Assembly (NCBI GenBank): GCA_044227665.1
Contig: JBGAWK010000001.1
Location: 1 to 64,000 of the forward strand
DNA length: 64,000 bases
DNA from: JBGAWK01 sp044227665
Lineage (GTDB): Bacteria; Bacteroidota; Bacteroidia; Chitinophagales; JADIYW01
Direction: 5' to 3'
Below, in pieces: positions 25,824-35,588 of the stretch. The position numbers and the translations under genes are program-made. The notes beneath the pieces are model-generated. The model was given only the letters and a program-made list of their open reading frames with translations. It was not told the DNA's origin and made no database searches. Every line of letters starts with the position of its first letter. Position 1 is the first letter of the stretch.

Positions 25824-27725
25824 TTATTTCCCTACCTCTTCGTATTCTACATCTTGTACCTCATCACTGCCAGAACCTTGACTTTGTTGACCTTGACTTC
25901 CGTCCTCGGAAGGTGCTGCTTGCTGTGAAGCATTGTACATGTCTTGAGAGGCAGCCTGCCAAGCATTATTGAGTTGTTCCATTGCCGTATCTATGCCCAC
26001 TATGTCTTGTGCCTGATGAGCGGACTTTAGTGTAGCCAAGGCACTCTCTATAGTCCCTTTTTTATCGTCAGGTAGTTTGTCCCCAAATTCTTTCAGTTGC
26101 TTCTCCGTTTGGAAAATTAGAGAGTCTGCCATATTCATTTTTTCTACACGATCTCGCGATTCTTTATCTGCTGCTTCATTGGCTTTGGCTTCTGCCTTCA
26201 TTTTCTCTACTTCCTCTTTACTTAGTCCTGTGCTAGCAGTAATTCTAATATTTTGCTCTTTGCCTGTACCTTTGTCTTTGGCTATTACGCTTAGTATTCC
26301 ATTGGCATCTATATCAAAGATTACTTCTATCTGGGGTACGCCTCTAGATGCTGGTGGAATTCCGTCCAAATGGAAGCGCCCGATAGAGCGATTATCTCTA
26401 GCCATAGGTCTTTCCCCTTGAAGGATATTTATTTCTACCGACGGCTGATTGTCTGATGCCGTAGAAAACACTTCCGATTTTTTGGTGGGTATTGTCGTAT
26501 TGGCTTCTATGAGCTTGGTAAACACGCCACCATAGGTCTCTATGCCTAGCGATAGCGGTGTAACATCGAGTAATAGGACATCTTTCACATCTCCGGTAAG
26601 CACGCCACCCTGTATGGCAGCACCTACGGCTACTACTTCATCTGGATTTACCCCTTTAGAGGGTTTTTTGCCAAAAAATTTCTCTACCGCCTCTTGAATT
26701 TTTGGGATACGTGTAGAGCCGCCCACCAATATCACTTCATTGATATCCGAGGTAGAATAGCCGGCATCTTTGAGTGCCTTACGACAAGGCTCTAAAGTTC
26801 TTTCAACAAGGGCGTCTGTAAGTTGCTCAAATTTTGCACGTGTAAGCTTGCGCACCAAATGCTTGGGAACACCATCTATTGCTGTAATATATGGCAAGTT
26901 CACCTCCGTCTCGCTGCTGCTGGAGAGCTCTATCTTAGCTTTTTCAGAAGCTTCCTTTAGGCGCTGCAAGGCTACGGGGTCTTTGCGTAAATCTATTCTC
27001 TCTTCATTCTGAAATTCTGATGCCAACCAATCAATGATAGTTTGGTCGAAGTCATCGCCGCCTAAGTGCACATCGCCATTTGTAGATTTTACTTCAAACA
27101 CGCCATCCCCCAATTCTAATATAGAGATATCGAAAGTGCCTCCACCAAGGTCATATACGGCAATTTTTGAGTCGTGTCCTTTCTTATCCAAACCATAAGC
27201 TAAGGCTGCTGCGGTAGGCTCATTGATAATTCTCTTTACATCTAAGCCAGCTATCAAACCTGCTTCTTTTGTTGCTTGTCTTTCAGAATCATTGAAATAT
27301 GCTGGAACGGTAATTACGGCTTCTTTTATTTCTTGCCCCAAGAAGTCTTCCGCCATTTTTTTACATTTCTGTAGTATGATTGCAGAAATCTCCTGTGGTG
27401 TATATAGTCTGTCATGAATACGTACCCTTACTGTATCATTATCCCCTTTTTCGACTTTATATGCGGCATAAGATAGTTCTTTACCTACTTCACTATGTCT
27501 TTTTCCCATAAATCTTTTTATGGAAGAAACCGTGTTTGTAGGGTTAGTGATAGCTTGCCTCTTGGCAGCATCGCCAATTTTTCTTTCCCCATTTTCTAGG
27601 AAGCCCACAATAGACGGCAATGTCCTGCGTCCTTCTTCGGTAGTAATTACTACCGGATCGCTACCTTCCATGACGGCTACGCATGAGTTGGTAGTACCTA
27701 AATCTATTCCTATTATTTTTCCCAT
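25824..27725 (-). CDS. dnaK: Chaperone protein DnaK (Hsp70)
   Basis: A 633-residue Hsp70. The ATPase domain starts GIDLGTTNSCVAVMEG and contains AVYDLGGGTFDISI and VGGSTRIPKIQ. The linker KDVLLLDVTPLSLGIE leads to the substrate-binding domain, and the lid ends in a Gln/Gly/Ser-rich tail with DVEYEEVGK. It partners GrpE and DnaJ, encoded about 10 kb away on the opposite strand rather than in a dnaK-dnaJ operon. A strong hairpin terminator follows. No CIRCE element or exact -7 box was seen upstream. Confidence 0.98.
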   Translation of the reverse strand: MGKIIGIDLGTTNSCVAVMEGSDPVVITTEEGRRTLPSIVGFLENGERKIGDAAKRQAITNPTNTVSSIKRFMGKRHSEVGKELSYAAYKVEKGDNDTVRVRIHDRLYTPQEISAIILQKCKKMAEDFLGQEIKEAVITVPAYFNDSERQATKEAGLIAGLDVKRIINEPTAAALAYGLDKKGHDSKIAVYDLGGGTFDISILELGDGVFEVKSTNGDVHLGGDDFDQTIIDWLASEFQNEERIDLRKDPVALQRLKEASEKAKIELSSSSETEVNLPYITAIDGVPKHLVRKLTRAKFEQLTDALVERTLEPCRKALKDAGYSTSDINEVILVGGSTRIPKIQEAVEKFFGKKPSKGVNPDEVVAVGAAIQGGVLTGDVKDVLLLDVTPLSLGIETYGGVFTKLIEANTTIPTKKSEVFSTASDNQPSVEINILQGERPMARDNRSIGRFHLDGIPPASRGVPQIEVIFDIDANGILSVIAKDKGTGKEQNIRITASTGLSKEEVEKMKAEAKANEAADKESRDRVEKMNMADSLIFQTEKQLKEFGDKLPDDKKGTIESALATLKSAHQAQDIVGIDTAMEQLNNAWQAASQDMYNASQQAAPSEDGSQGQQSQGSGSDEVQDVEYEEVGK

Positions 27726-27810
27726 TGTAATAATTTTCTTTTTTGTTTACAATGAAAATATCAATACTAGTGCCACTTGCGTTTTCAAGTCATTTTGACA
27801 TGGAAATAAT

Positions 27811-28800
27811 CTATAAACTGTGCTTCTTGTTTTTTTTCAAGATTTCGGTATTCCATGTCAGCACTTCCTCTAGAGGATAGCTGCGTACTTTACAGTTAGT
27901 AATGGAGCAATTTTTACAACATTCAGGAATGCATGGATCGGCATGTACAAACAATTCTTGGAGTCCTACAACTTTTTCTTTTAATAATAATTCTAAAGTA
28001 TTGACTTCTTCATGTGCTTCTGTAAGTATCAAATATTTGGGCAATGTAACATGACAGTCGAGATGTAGTTTGTCGCCATATTTTATTAGCCTAAGGTTGT
28101 GTATGTCTATCCAGTTGATTTGTCGATTCTTCTGTAGTACTTTTGCTATTTCTTTTATGCGCCCCTCATCTACTTCATCCATGATGCCGGACACACTTTT
28201 ACGCAATATTTTCACACTATTTACTAAAATAACTATACTTAATATTAATGCCATTATGCTATCTAAACGATAGAATCCTGTAATTTTAATAAGCAAGAGC
28301 CCCAACAAGAGTATAAATGTAGTGAGCGCATCCGTGAGCAAATGATGTCCCCCAGCTTCAAGGGTGAGAGAGTGGTTCTTGCGCCCCTGTAATACAGCAT
28401 ATCCTCCAAACATTAAATTTAGTACCGCTGATACTATCACTAAGGGGATACCTTCCTCTAATGCTACGAGGGGATTTGTGTGAATCAATCCTAATACTGC
28501 CTGATATCCTATGCCTATACCTGCGGCAAAAATCAGTGTTCCTTCTATTCCGGAAGAGATGAGCTCTATGCGACCGTGGCCATACGGGTGGTCTTCATCT
28601 CCGGGTTTCGTAGCCAAGATGATTGCATATAGTCCAAAACCGCCTGTGATGATATTTACAATGCTCTCTAGCGCATCTGACAATATGGCATTAGAGCCTG
28701 TCTTGTAATAGGCTATTAGCTTTATACTACATAGAGCGATACTAAGTATAAGCAGGGCGAATTGCAATCGTATTTTCGGATTATAGACGAGGCTTTTCAT
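27811..28800 (-). CDS. Cation diffusion facilitator (CDF) metal transporter
   Basis: A 329-residue proton-coupled exporter of Zn, Fe, Cd or similar divalent ions. Six transmembrane segments are visible. The metal-site helices hold SDALESIVN in TM2 and HHLLTDALTT (HxxxD) in TM5, with DHPYGHGRIE in the loop between TM2 and TM3. The cytoplasmic ferredoxin-like domain follows from about residue 205. The C-terminal tail is Cys-rich (DPCIPECCKNCSITNC), which could bind metal and gate the carrier. It is separated from the polyprenyl synthase gene by two bases, so they are co-transcribed. Ion specificity cannot be read from the motif. Confidence 0.92.
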   Translation of the reverse strand: MKSLVYNPKIRLQFALLILSIALCSIKLIAYYKTGSNAILSDALESIVNIITGGFGLYAIILATKPGDEDHPYGHGRIELISSGIEGTLIFAAGIGIGYQAVLGLIHTNPLVALEEGIPLVIVSAVLNLMFGGYAVLQGRKNHSLTLEAGGHHLLTDALTTFILLLGLLLIKITGFYRLDSIMALILSIVILVNSVKILRKSVSGIMDEVDEGRIKEIAKVLQKNRQINWIDIHNLRLIKYGDKLHLDCHVTLPKYLILTEAHEEVNTLELLLKEKVVGLQELFVHADPCIPECCKNCSITNCKVRSYPLEEVLTWNTEILKKNKKHSL

Positions 28801-28802
28801 TA

Positions 28803-29780
28803 TTAGTAGTCTCTTTGGATAATGAAGTCAACGAGGTCGAGCAAGCCTTGTCTGCCTTCATTGGCAGGGAACTCCATGAGCAAATCATAGGCTTTCTGTT
28901 TGTACTCGTGCATTTTATTTGCGGTATATTCTAAGCCTCCACTTTTCCTTATGAATTGTATTAATTCATTTACTTTCTGTTTGTCTTCGTTATAATTTCT
29001 TACAATATTGATAATCCATTTTTTTTTTGCTTTATCAGCATTGTTTAGCGTATATATCAAGGGCAAGGTCATCTTCCTTTCTTTGATGTCAATACCTCTA
29101 GGCTTTCCTATGTCATTATCCCCATAGTCAAAAAGATCATCTTTTATTTGGAATGCCATACCTATATATTCTCCTATAAGCCGAAGTTTTTCTGTAATAT
29201 AAGGCTCTGCTTGCACACTTGCTGCACCTGTCTGACATGCTGCCGCTATGAGTGATGCGGTCTTGTTTCTGATTATTTCATAGTAAACAACTTCGTCTAT
29301 ATCTAACCTTCTCGCCTTTTCCATTTGGAGCAACTCCCCTTCCGACATCTGCTTTATGGCATTGGACATAATATGCAGGAGTTCATATTGCTGGTTTTCT
29401 AGTGAAAGTAGAAGTCCTTTTGATAGCAAGTAGTCTCCTACTAATACTGCAATTTTATTTTTCCATAGAGCATTGATGGAAAAAAAACCTCGTCTCTCAT
29501 ACGCGTCATCTACGACATCATCATGTACCAAAGTAGCGGTGTGTAGTAATTCTGTAAGAGCGGCACCTACATATGTGGCTTCATTAATTTCGCCACACAT
29601 TTTAGCCGATAGAAAAATAAACATTGGACGCACCTGCTTGCCCTTGCGCTGTAATATATAATAGGTAACCTTATCCAACAAAGCTACTTCACTACGCATA
29701 ACCTCTCTAAATTTTTTTTCAAAAATTTTGAGTTCGGCATCTATTGGTGCTTTAAGTTCTGCTACCTTGCGCATTATCAT
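28803..29780 (-). CDS. Trans-polyprenyl diphosphate synthase (octaprenyl/heptaprenyl type)
   Basis: A 325-residue isoprenyl transferase that condenses isopentenyl diphosphate onto an allylic primer, most likely for the menaquinone side chain. The first Asp-rich motif HDDVVDDAYERRG starts at residue 86 and the second, IKDDLFDYGDND, lies about residue 213. The RPMFIFLSAK motif and GKQVR are also present. Length and motif spacing fit long-chain (C35-C40) synthases rather than farnesyl or geranylgeranyl types. The start may be at 29780 or the ATG six bases further in. The CDF gene follows in the operon. Confidence 0.92.
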   Translation of the reverse strand: MIMRKVAELKAPIDAELKIFEKKFREVMRSEVALLDKVTYYILQRKGKQVRPMFIFLSAKMCGEINEATYVGAALTELLHTATLVHDDVVDDAYERRGFFSINALWKNKIAVLVGDYLLSKGLLLSLENQQYELLHIMSNAIKQMSEGELLQMEKARRLDIDEVVYYEIIRNKTASLIAAACQTGAASVQAEPYITEKLRLIGEYIGMAFQIKDDLFDYGDNDIGKPRGIDIKERKMTLPLIYTLNNADKAKKKWIINIVRNYNEDKQKVNELIQFIRKSGGLEYTANKMHEYKQKAYDLLMEFPANEGRQGLLDLVDFIIQRDY

Positions 29781-29827
29781 TATAAAAAGGTAAAGGTAAG
29801 AAGGCTACACGATAAAGGCTGGAATTT

Positions 29828-30952
29828 TTATAGAATAGTTTTAAGCATTTCAATAAAAAGGGTGGCTTCTTCTTTTGTATTATATTTTGAAAGGCTGATT
29901 CTACATGTATGTTTTGCAAACGCTTCGGTATAGCCCATGGCTTTAATCACATGGGAGGTTTTCCCTAGTCTTGCAGAACATGCAGACCCGAGTGCTAAGG
30001 CAAACTTTGTCTTAGTCTTCTTTAATAAATCTATATTGCTAATGGTTGGGAACATCACACTTACAGTATTGGGCGTTCGCAAACCCTCCTCTCCAAGAAT
30101 AGTTGCTGAAAAAGCTGCCTTCATCTCACTTTCCAAATAATTTTTAATTTGGAGGATATGATTCGTGTTTTCATGCATTTGTAATACGGCTATCTCCAAA
30201 GATTTTGCTAAGCCTATGATTCCAGGAACATTATATGTGCCAGCACGAAGTCCGCGTTCTTGTCCCCCACCATGTAAGAGCGGCAAAATACTCACTCTAG
30301 GTTGCTTTCTACTCAAATATACTGCGCCAACACCCTTTGGTCCATGGAATTTGTGTGCACTCATACATGCTGCATCAATACCCATTTCTCGAAAGTTTAT
30401 GGGAATTTTTCCTACGGCCTGTGTAGTATCTGAAAATACTATTGCTCCATGACGATGTGCTAATTCTGATATGCTTCTGATGTCCTGTAATATTCCAGTT
30501 TCGTTATTCGCAAACATCACACATACGGCTATAGTATTATTATCTATTGCTGCTTCTAGGCATTCTAGGTCTATTAATCCGTTTTTATCTATGGGTATAG
30601 TAATTATTTCAGCTCCTTGGGTTCTTAGATAGTCACAGGTTTGCAAAACCGCGGTGTGCTCAGCCGCGGTAGTAATTATCTTTTTTCCTTTAGCTGTATA
30701 GTTGTAGAATACGCCTTTCAGTACCGTATTAATTGCCTCGGTAGATCCTGAATTGAAATAAATTTCTTGACTGTCCGCACCTACTAATAAAGCTATTTTT
30801 TTTCGAGCATCTTCAATATGTTTGCTAATTTCTACAGCCAATATGTTGTTTATATTAGAGGGATTGGCATAAGACGATATAAAGTATGGTATCATTGCCT
30901 GTAGCACCACATCATCTACCTGTGTGGTAGCATTATTATCCCAATATATAAT
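29828..30952 (-). CDS. Cysteine desulfurase (NifS/IscS family) lacking a standard start codon
   Basis: A PLP enzyme releasing sulfur from cysteine for Fe-S clusters and thiolated tRNA. Typical motifs are the PLP-Lys segment SAHKFHGPKGVGAVYL, the His of TAAEHTAVL and the active-site Cys loop LGSACSARLGKTSHV. The family N-terminus IYWDNNATTQVDDVVLQAM is encoded, but no ATG, GTG or TTG lies between the upstream in-frame stop and those residues. An ATT at 30952 would give MIYWDNN, 374 residues in all; a second ATT is at 30964. The first conventional start (GTG, 30910) would delete the conserved DNNATT. It follows the T9SS cargo gene by 14 bases and may be coupled to it. Confidence 0.85.
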   Translation of the reverse strand: MIYWDNNATTQVDDVVLQAMIPYFISSYANPSNINNILAVEISKHIEDARKKIALLVGADSQEIYFNSGSTEAINTVLKGVFYNYTAKGKKIITTAAEHTAVLQTCDYLRTQGAEIITIPIDKNGLIDLECLEAAIDNNTIAVCVMFANNETGILQDIRSISELAHRHGAIVFSDTTQAVGKIPINFREMGIDAACMSAHKFHGPKGVGAVYLSRKQPRVSILPLLHGGGQERGLRAGTYNVPGIIGLAKSLEIAVLQMHENTNHILQIKNYLESEMKAAFSATILGEEGLRTPNTVSVMFPTISNIDLLKKTKTKFALALGSACSARLGKTSHVIKAMGYTEAFAKHTCRISLSKYNTKEEATLFIEMLKTIL

Positions 30953-30966
30953 ACGCTGTATAATTG

Positions 30967-33900
30967 CTAAAGTTTAGACAATTTTTTGCCCAAGGTTTCT
31001 CCCTCAAAGTGTGCAGACAAAATATAATTTCCTTTTGCCAAGGTAGATAAATCTACGGCGACGTTATTATATCCTTTCACAATTTGCAGCTTTTCTGGCT
31101 GTATTACTACATTACCTAGTGCATCGTAAATTTCCAAAATCAATTCTCCAGATTTTGGAAATATTAACCCTACTGAAACTTTATTAAGTGCAGGATTAGG
31201 TACTATAGATGTTATTTTAAAGGCAGAGATATCTGAAGCACTACAAATTTTGTTGTTACTATAATCTGTTTCTATCGTAGTGCTATTATTTACAGATACT
31301 ATTTCGGCACATAATATCGGAGACTTATTGGATGAAATAAGAGAAGATACGAAATTATAGTTAAGTATTGTATTTGGAGGAAGTACCCCTACCCATTCTT
31401 CTGATACAGATGTCCCATCTTCGAATCGTACTATAATGGTCATCTTTCTTATGTTGACATTACTTTTGTTTTCAATTCTTACTACGGGATTATAGGCGTT
31501 GTTATTAATTACTGGAAGAACATCTAATAGTGCAACATCTACTGTGGGTTTGTTAGCAACAAAAGTTTTTACTAAAGTGGTCTTGCATCCCCGTAGGTCT
31601 GTGCCTGAGAGCGCAACATCATAAGAACCTGGCAGCGAATAGGTGTGTGCAGCATTGTAAGTAAATGCCCCTACCGGACCATCACCAAAATTCCATACAA
31701 AATTTAAATTGGTAGGCGACAAATTAGAAAAGTTTACTATTGTGGGAGGCTCTGCATATTCGGGATCTAGTTCAAAATTAACTACTGGCGGTTGTGTAAT
31801 TGCATAGGTTTTAATCTTAGAGATAGCACAGCCATTTGCATTTGTAACTTTTAATTCGACGTTATAGTTACCGACAGCAAGATCATTTACCGCAAAATTC
31901 TTGTCCGTTGAAACTACATTATTATTAATCTTCCACTGCCAGGCAGTAATAGGAACATCTGAAGACAGACTAGAGTCTGCAAATGTCAATATAGAATTTG
32001 CACAAGGGGCACTCGTCATCTCAAATTTAGCTGTAGGGAAATTATAAACGACCACCTGCTTTTGAACAGAGTCTACACACCCTTGATTAGAAACATTTAT
32101 CAACGTAACATTATATGTCCCGGCGATAGAATAACCTTTAGTGGGATTATTAAGATTCGAGGACGTTCCATCCCCAAAATACCACGACCGGGTAACTATA
32201 TTTGTAGAAGGATCTATTGTGCTTGTATTAGCAAAGCTTATTACCTGACCTACACATGCCGTGGAATAGGAGAAGTTAGAGTTGGGTCCCGACAAGACCT
32301 GTACTGTCTTGGTGACAGTATCCCTACAATCATCGGAGGTTCTTACCATGAGGGTAACGGGGTAAAATCCTGCATTAGGGAAAGAAAAATATGGGTTTTT
32401 ATCTACGGCAGTTCCAATGCTTCCAAACTTCCAGTTGTATATGGAAATGCTTCCATTGGCAATGGTTGTAGAGTCAAAAAATCTAACGGTATTATCAGAA
32501 CAAATATTCGGGTAATAGAAATTGGCATTAGGCGTAGGATTTACAGTTATACTTTTTTCTACTACATCTTTACAGCCCACATTGGTTGTAACCGTAAGTA
32601 AAACGGTCTGATTTCCCTGTGTGGCAAACACATGCTTTGGCGAAGAAATATCAGCAGTATTACCATCGCCAAAATCCCACAGCCATTCTGTAATATCGTT
32701 TCCAGAGGGCGGTATAGATAAATCATTAAACTGACCAAAAGCACCTCTACAGAAAGTCTCTGCCTCAAAGTCTGCATTAGGAGCATCTCCCTTAATAGTT
32801 GCGTTAAAAGATTTATTAAGTTCGCAATCATTAATAGAGCGTGCATATACCGAATAATTACCGGCAGCATTTATATACAAGGAATTATCAGAAGACCCTG
32901 TTGACCATAATACGCTGTCTAATCCAAAAGAATTAGAAATGCTTAGAGGTGTCCCCCTACAAACACTAACGTCAGGAAAATTATTATCACTAAAAGCAAA
33001 AGAATCAATTACAACTGAAAATGAATCTGTATGACTACAACCCGAATTATCCGTTATTGTTACAAAAAACTTGCCGTTGTTCTTGAAATAAAGAGAACTG
33101 CCAGATCTACCATCAGACCAATTTGCTGTATAGCCTAGAGGCAAGTCCAAACTAACACTTACAGAGTCTCCTTTACATATTGATAATTTCTTTCCTTGTA
33201 GCTGCTTTAATGAAGGATATATATTAATAGTATCTATCCATTCTCTTCCATTGATATCTATTACCCTAACGCTGTAATTTCCAAAAGCCTTAACAGTAAT
33301 TTCTGGTGTCGTTTCTCCTGTTGACCATATATAAGATAAATATCCATTTCCAACATTTAACAGATATGATGTACAAAAATTGTTTGCAATTATATCTTTT
33401 CCTATATTTAATGGCGGCGTATATCTTGATGATATATAGTTTTCTACTTTTTTCCTATTAGAATAGGATATTGAATCCGTATATAAAAACGACTCTATAT
33501 ATTGACCTTGCCAATAAGATGTTGTATTGTTTGCTCTACCAAGAGCAGCATAAATGAGACTTGGGTGTATAAAATTAAACAGCCTGAAATTCGTTGGTTT
33601 TATAAAGTTTGTTGGCAAAACACTGTCTCCATTATTAAACCCCAAACCTTGCATTATTGTATTTGGTGGATTATAGACATAAAATAAAGCCTTTGTTTCG
33701 TTTCCAACATAATCACTAGTTATACAAGAATATATACCTGGCAACTTCCCTGTAGATACTCCAATAGTATTGGTACCAGTAGTATGCATTAAGTATGTGA
33801 AGGATGTCTTAACAAGCGGTATATTAGTTGTAAATCCTAAAACATCATTAACTCCATCAAAGTAGATTGAAGGCTTCGTTGTTGTTGTTGCTGATGCATT

Positions 33901-34383
33901 AAATAATATCGGTTGTTTAGAAGTGTCCGTCTGTCGTGCATTATTATTGTTCCCAGATAAATCTGTCCACTGTGAAATTTTCCCATTTGTAATTATCACG
34001 CCTGTATCTGAACGTAGCCAAACCTTAAGATTGGGCACCATCTTGGGTGTAAACCAAATTATACTTCTTGCATTAGAATATGGGCGACTGTCAGATTTGA
34101 TGCGCCAATAATAGTAGGTGTTGGACGCTGGCAATATAAAAGCATAGAAATCATTTGCCGTAGTCACTTGGTGTATTATATTGCTGAAGTCCTGATTGTC
34201 AGATATTTGTACCGTAAAATTTACATCTGTATATTGTCTATTCCACTCAAAAACAACATTTGGGGACTCAATATTAGCACCTTCAAAGGGGGCAACTAAC
34301 GCAACTTGATCGGCGGCAAGTGTCCTAAAACCACACAGCAGCAGTACAATATATGTCCAAATTTTTATGTTCATTTTGGTCAT
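30967..34383 (-). CDS. Large PKD-repeat surface protein with type IX secretion sorting domain
   Basis: An 1138-residue secreted protein. A signal peptide (about 1-24) is followed by an FnIII-like stretch and a concanavalin/LamG-like domain (LKVWLRSDTGVII, WTDLSGNNNNAR). Ig-like repeats come next, then several PKD domains (WLWDFGDGNTAD, WYFGDGTSSN, FVWNFGDG). After these are a CARDB-like domain with the LLDVLPVINN segment and a type A sorting domain from about residue 1055 (ITSIVPNPALNKVSV...LAKGNYIL). The sorting domain directs export through the type IX system and surface attachment. PKD and LamG domains suggest adhesion or glycan binding; no catalytic domain was seen. It is divergent to the sugar-nucleotide genes. 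Confidence 0.92.
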   Translation of the reverse strand: MTKMNIKIWTYIVLLLCGFRTLAADQVALVAPFEGANIESPNVVFEWNRQYTDVNFTVQISDNQDFSNIIHQVTTANDFYAFILPASNTYYYWRIKSDSRPYSNARSIIWFTPKMVPNLKVWLRSDTGVIITNGKISQWTDLSGNNNNARQTDTSKQPILFNASATTTTKPSIYFDGVNDVLGFTTNIPLVKTSFTYLMHTTGTNTIGVSTGKLPGIYSCITSDYVGNETKALFYVYNPPNTIMQGLGFNNGDSVLPTNFIKPTNFRLFNFIHPSLIYAALGRANNTTSYWQGQYIESFLYTDSISYSNRKKVENYISSRYTPPLNIGKDIIANNFCTSYLLNVGNGYLSYIWSTGETTPEITVKAFGNYSVRVIDINGREWIDTINIYPSLKQLQGKKLSICKGDSVSVSLDLPLGYTANWSDGRSGSSLYFKNNGKFFVTITDNSGCSHTDSFSVVIDSFAFSDNNFPDVSVCRGTPLSISNSFGLDSVLWSTGSSDNSLYINAAGNYSVYARSINDCELNKSFNATIKGDAPNADFEAETFCRGAFGQFNDLSIPPSGNDITEWLWDFGDGNTADISSPKHVFATQGNQTVLLTVTTNVGCKDVVEKSITVNPTPNANFYYPNICSDNTVRFFDSTTIANGSISIYNWKFGSIGTAVDKNPYFSFPNAGFYPVTLMVRTSDDCRDTVTKTVQVLSGPNSNFSYSTACVGQVISFANTSTIDPSTNIVTRSWYFGDGTSSNLNNPTKGYSIAGTYNVTLINVSNQGCVDSVQKQVVVYNFPTAKFEMTSAPCANSILTFADSSLSSDVPITAWQWKINNNVVSTDKNFAVNDLAVGNYNVELKVTNANGCAISKIKTYAITQPPVVNFELDPEYAEPPTIVNFSNLSPTNLNFVWNFGDGPVGAFTYNAAHTYSLPGSYDVALSGTDLRGCKTTLVKTFVANKPTVDVALLDVLPVINNNAYNPVVRIENKSNVNIRKMTIIVRFEDGTSVSEEWVGVLPPNTILNYNFVSSLISSNKSPILCAEIVSVNNSTTIETDYSNNKICSASDISAFKITSIVPNPALNKVSVGLIFPKSGELILEIYDALGNVVIQPEKLQIVKGYNNVAVDLSTLAKGNYILSAHFEGETLGKKLSKL

Positions 34384-34471
34384 TCTTTTTTATATAGACG
34401 AATAAAAAGTAAATTTAGTAAAGACTTTTTAAAAATTTAAATTTACATCCAATTACTTTTATACATTCATC

Positions 34472-35587
34472 ATGAAGCCTATACGGTTTTTTACCACAGA
34501 TACTAGCGAAGTTGCTGCCAAAGAGCAGTATCTCCGCTCTTTTTCTCTGTGTTTAGACCGGGGCGACTTTATATTAGGTGGTGAGGTTACTCGTTTTGAG
34601 GCCTGCCTGTCTGAATATTTAAAGGCTAGATATACACAGAGTTGTGGCAATGGAACCGATGCATTATGGTTGGCACTAAAATCATTGCAACTACAAAAGG
34701 GCGACACCGTTGCCATCCCTGCATTTTCTTATATTGCCGCCGCAGAAGTAGCCGCAATACTGGAATTAAATGTCTTTTTTTATGATATTAATCTACAAAC
34801 TTTTAATATAGATGAATCCATCCTCCCTATCTTAGAAGATAATCCCAAAATAAAAGCCCTAATTATCGTACATCTTTTTGGGCAGTCAGGTAATATTGCA
34901 TCCGTCGCAGAATATTGTAAACAAAAGAATATTATACTCATAGAAGACAATGCCCAGTCCTTGGGTGCTATAGAAAACACCACACAAAAGTATTTAGGAA
35001 CGATAGGAGATATTGGTACTACCTCTTTTTTCCCGACCAAGCCCTTGGGCTGTTTTGGTGACGGAGGTGCTTTGTTTTGCCAAAATGAATCTTTTTATAC
35101 GGAGGCAAAGCAACTTGCCAACCACGGACAATCTTCAAAATACACCCATAATAGTATAGGTATGAATTCTCGCCTCGATACGATTCAAGCGGCAATATTA
35201 TTACTTAGACTACAAAAAATGGATATTGAAGCAGAAAAAAGAAGGGTTGTAGCTCAAAAATATAATGCGGTATTGAAAGACATAAAACAAATATGCCTCC
35301 CCAAAATTTCAGGATACAGTACTCATGTATATCATCAATATACCTTACGCATACTTTCTAAACGAGAGGCGCTTAAAAATTTTTTAGAACAACAGGGAAT
35401 CCCTACGGCAATACACTATCCAAAAGTAATTTACCATCAGGAGGCATACAAATATCTTTCCCCCATACATCCCTTAGAAAATTCTGAAAGGTTATGTGAA
35501 GAAGTTCTTAGCTTACCCATACATCCCTATCTCGATGATGAACAAATTATGTATATTACAGACCAAATTCGCAAATTCTTTGCCTAA
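34472..35587 (+). CDS. DegT/DnrJ/EryC1/StrS sugar aminotransferase, WbpE/WlbC-like
   Basis: A 371-residue PLP enzyme that aminates a UDP-3-keto sugar, in the WbpE/WlbC case UDP-2-acetamido-3-keto-glucuronate. Motifs are SCGNGTDALWLALKSL, IPAFSYIAAAEV, LIEDNAQSLGA and the PLP-Lys190 in FFPTKPLGCFGDGGA, with NSRLDTIQAAILL after it. The neighbours decide its role: an N-acetyltransferase starts one base after its stop and a WbpB/WlbA-type oxidoreductase follows. TACTTTTA at 34454-34461 is a near match to the -7 box. The gene is divergent from the T9SS cargo gene. Confidence 0.9.
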   Translation: MKPIRFFTTDTSEVAAKEQYLRSFSLCLDRGDFILGGEVTRFEACLSEYLKARYTQSCGNGTDALWLALKSLQLQKGDTVAIPAFSYIAAAEVAAILELNVFFYDINLQTFNIDESILPILEDNPKIKALIIVHLFGQSGNIASVAEYCKQKNIILIEDNAQSLGAIENTTQKYLGTIGDIGTTSFFPTKPLGCFGDGGALFCQNESFYTEAKQLANHGQSSKYTHNSIGMNSRLDTIQAAILLLRLQKMDIEAEKRRVVAQKYNAVLKDIKQICLPKISGYSTHVYHQYTLRILSKREALKNFLEQQGIPTAIHYPKVIYHQEAYKYLSPIHPLENSERLCEEVLSLPIHPYLDDEQIMYITDQIRKFFA

Positions 35588-35588
35588 T

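Noticed and set aside
26077..26421. Antisense ORF of 114 codons within dnaK
   Set aside because: It is a shadow of the highly biased dnaK codons and has no recognisable domain or start signal.
35496..35588. Longer acetyltransferase start at 35496
   Set aside because: The extra 31 residues overlap the aminotransferase gene, while the family begins at MSENFIHPTAI.
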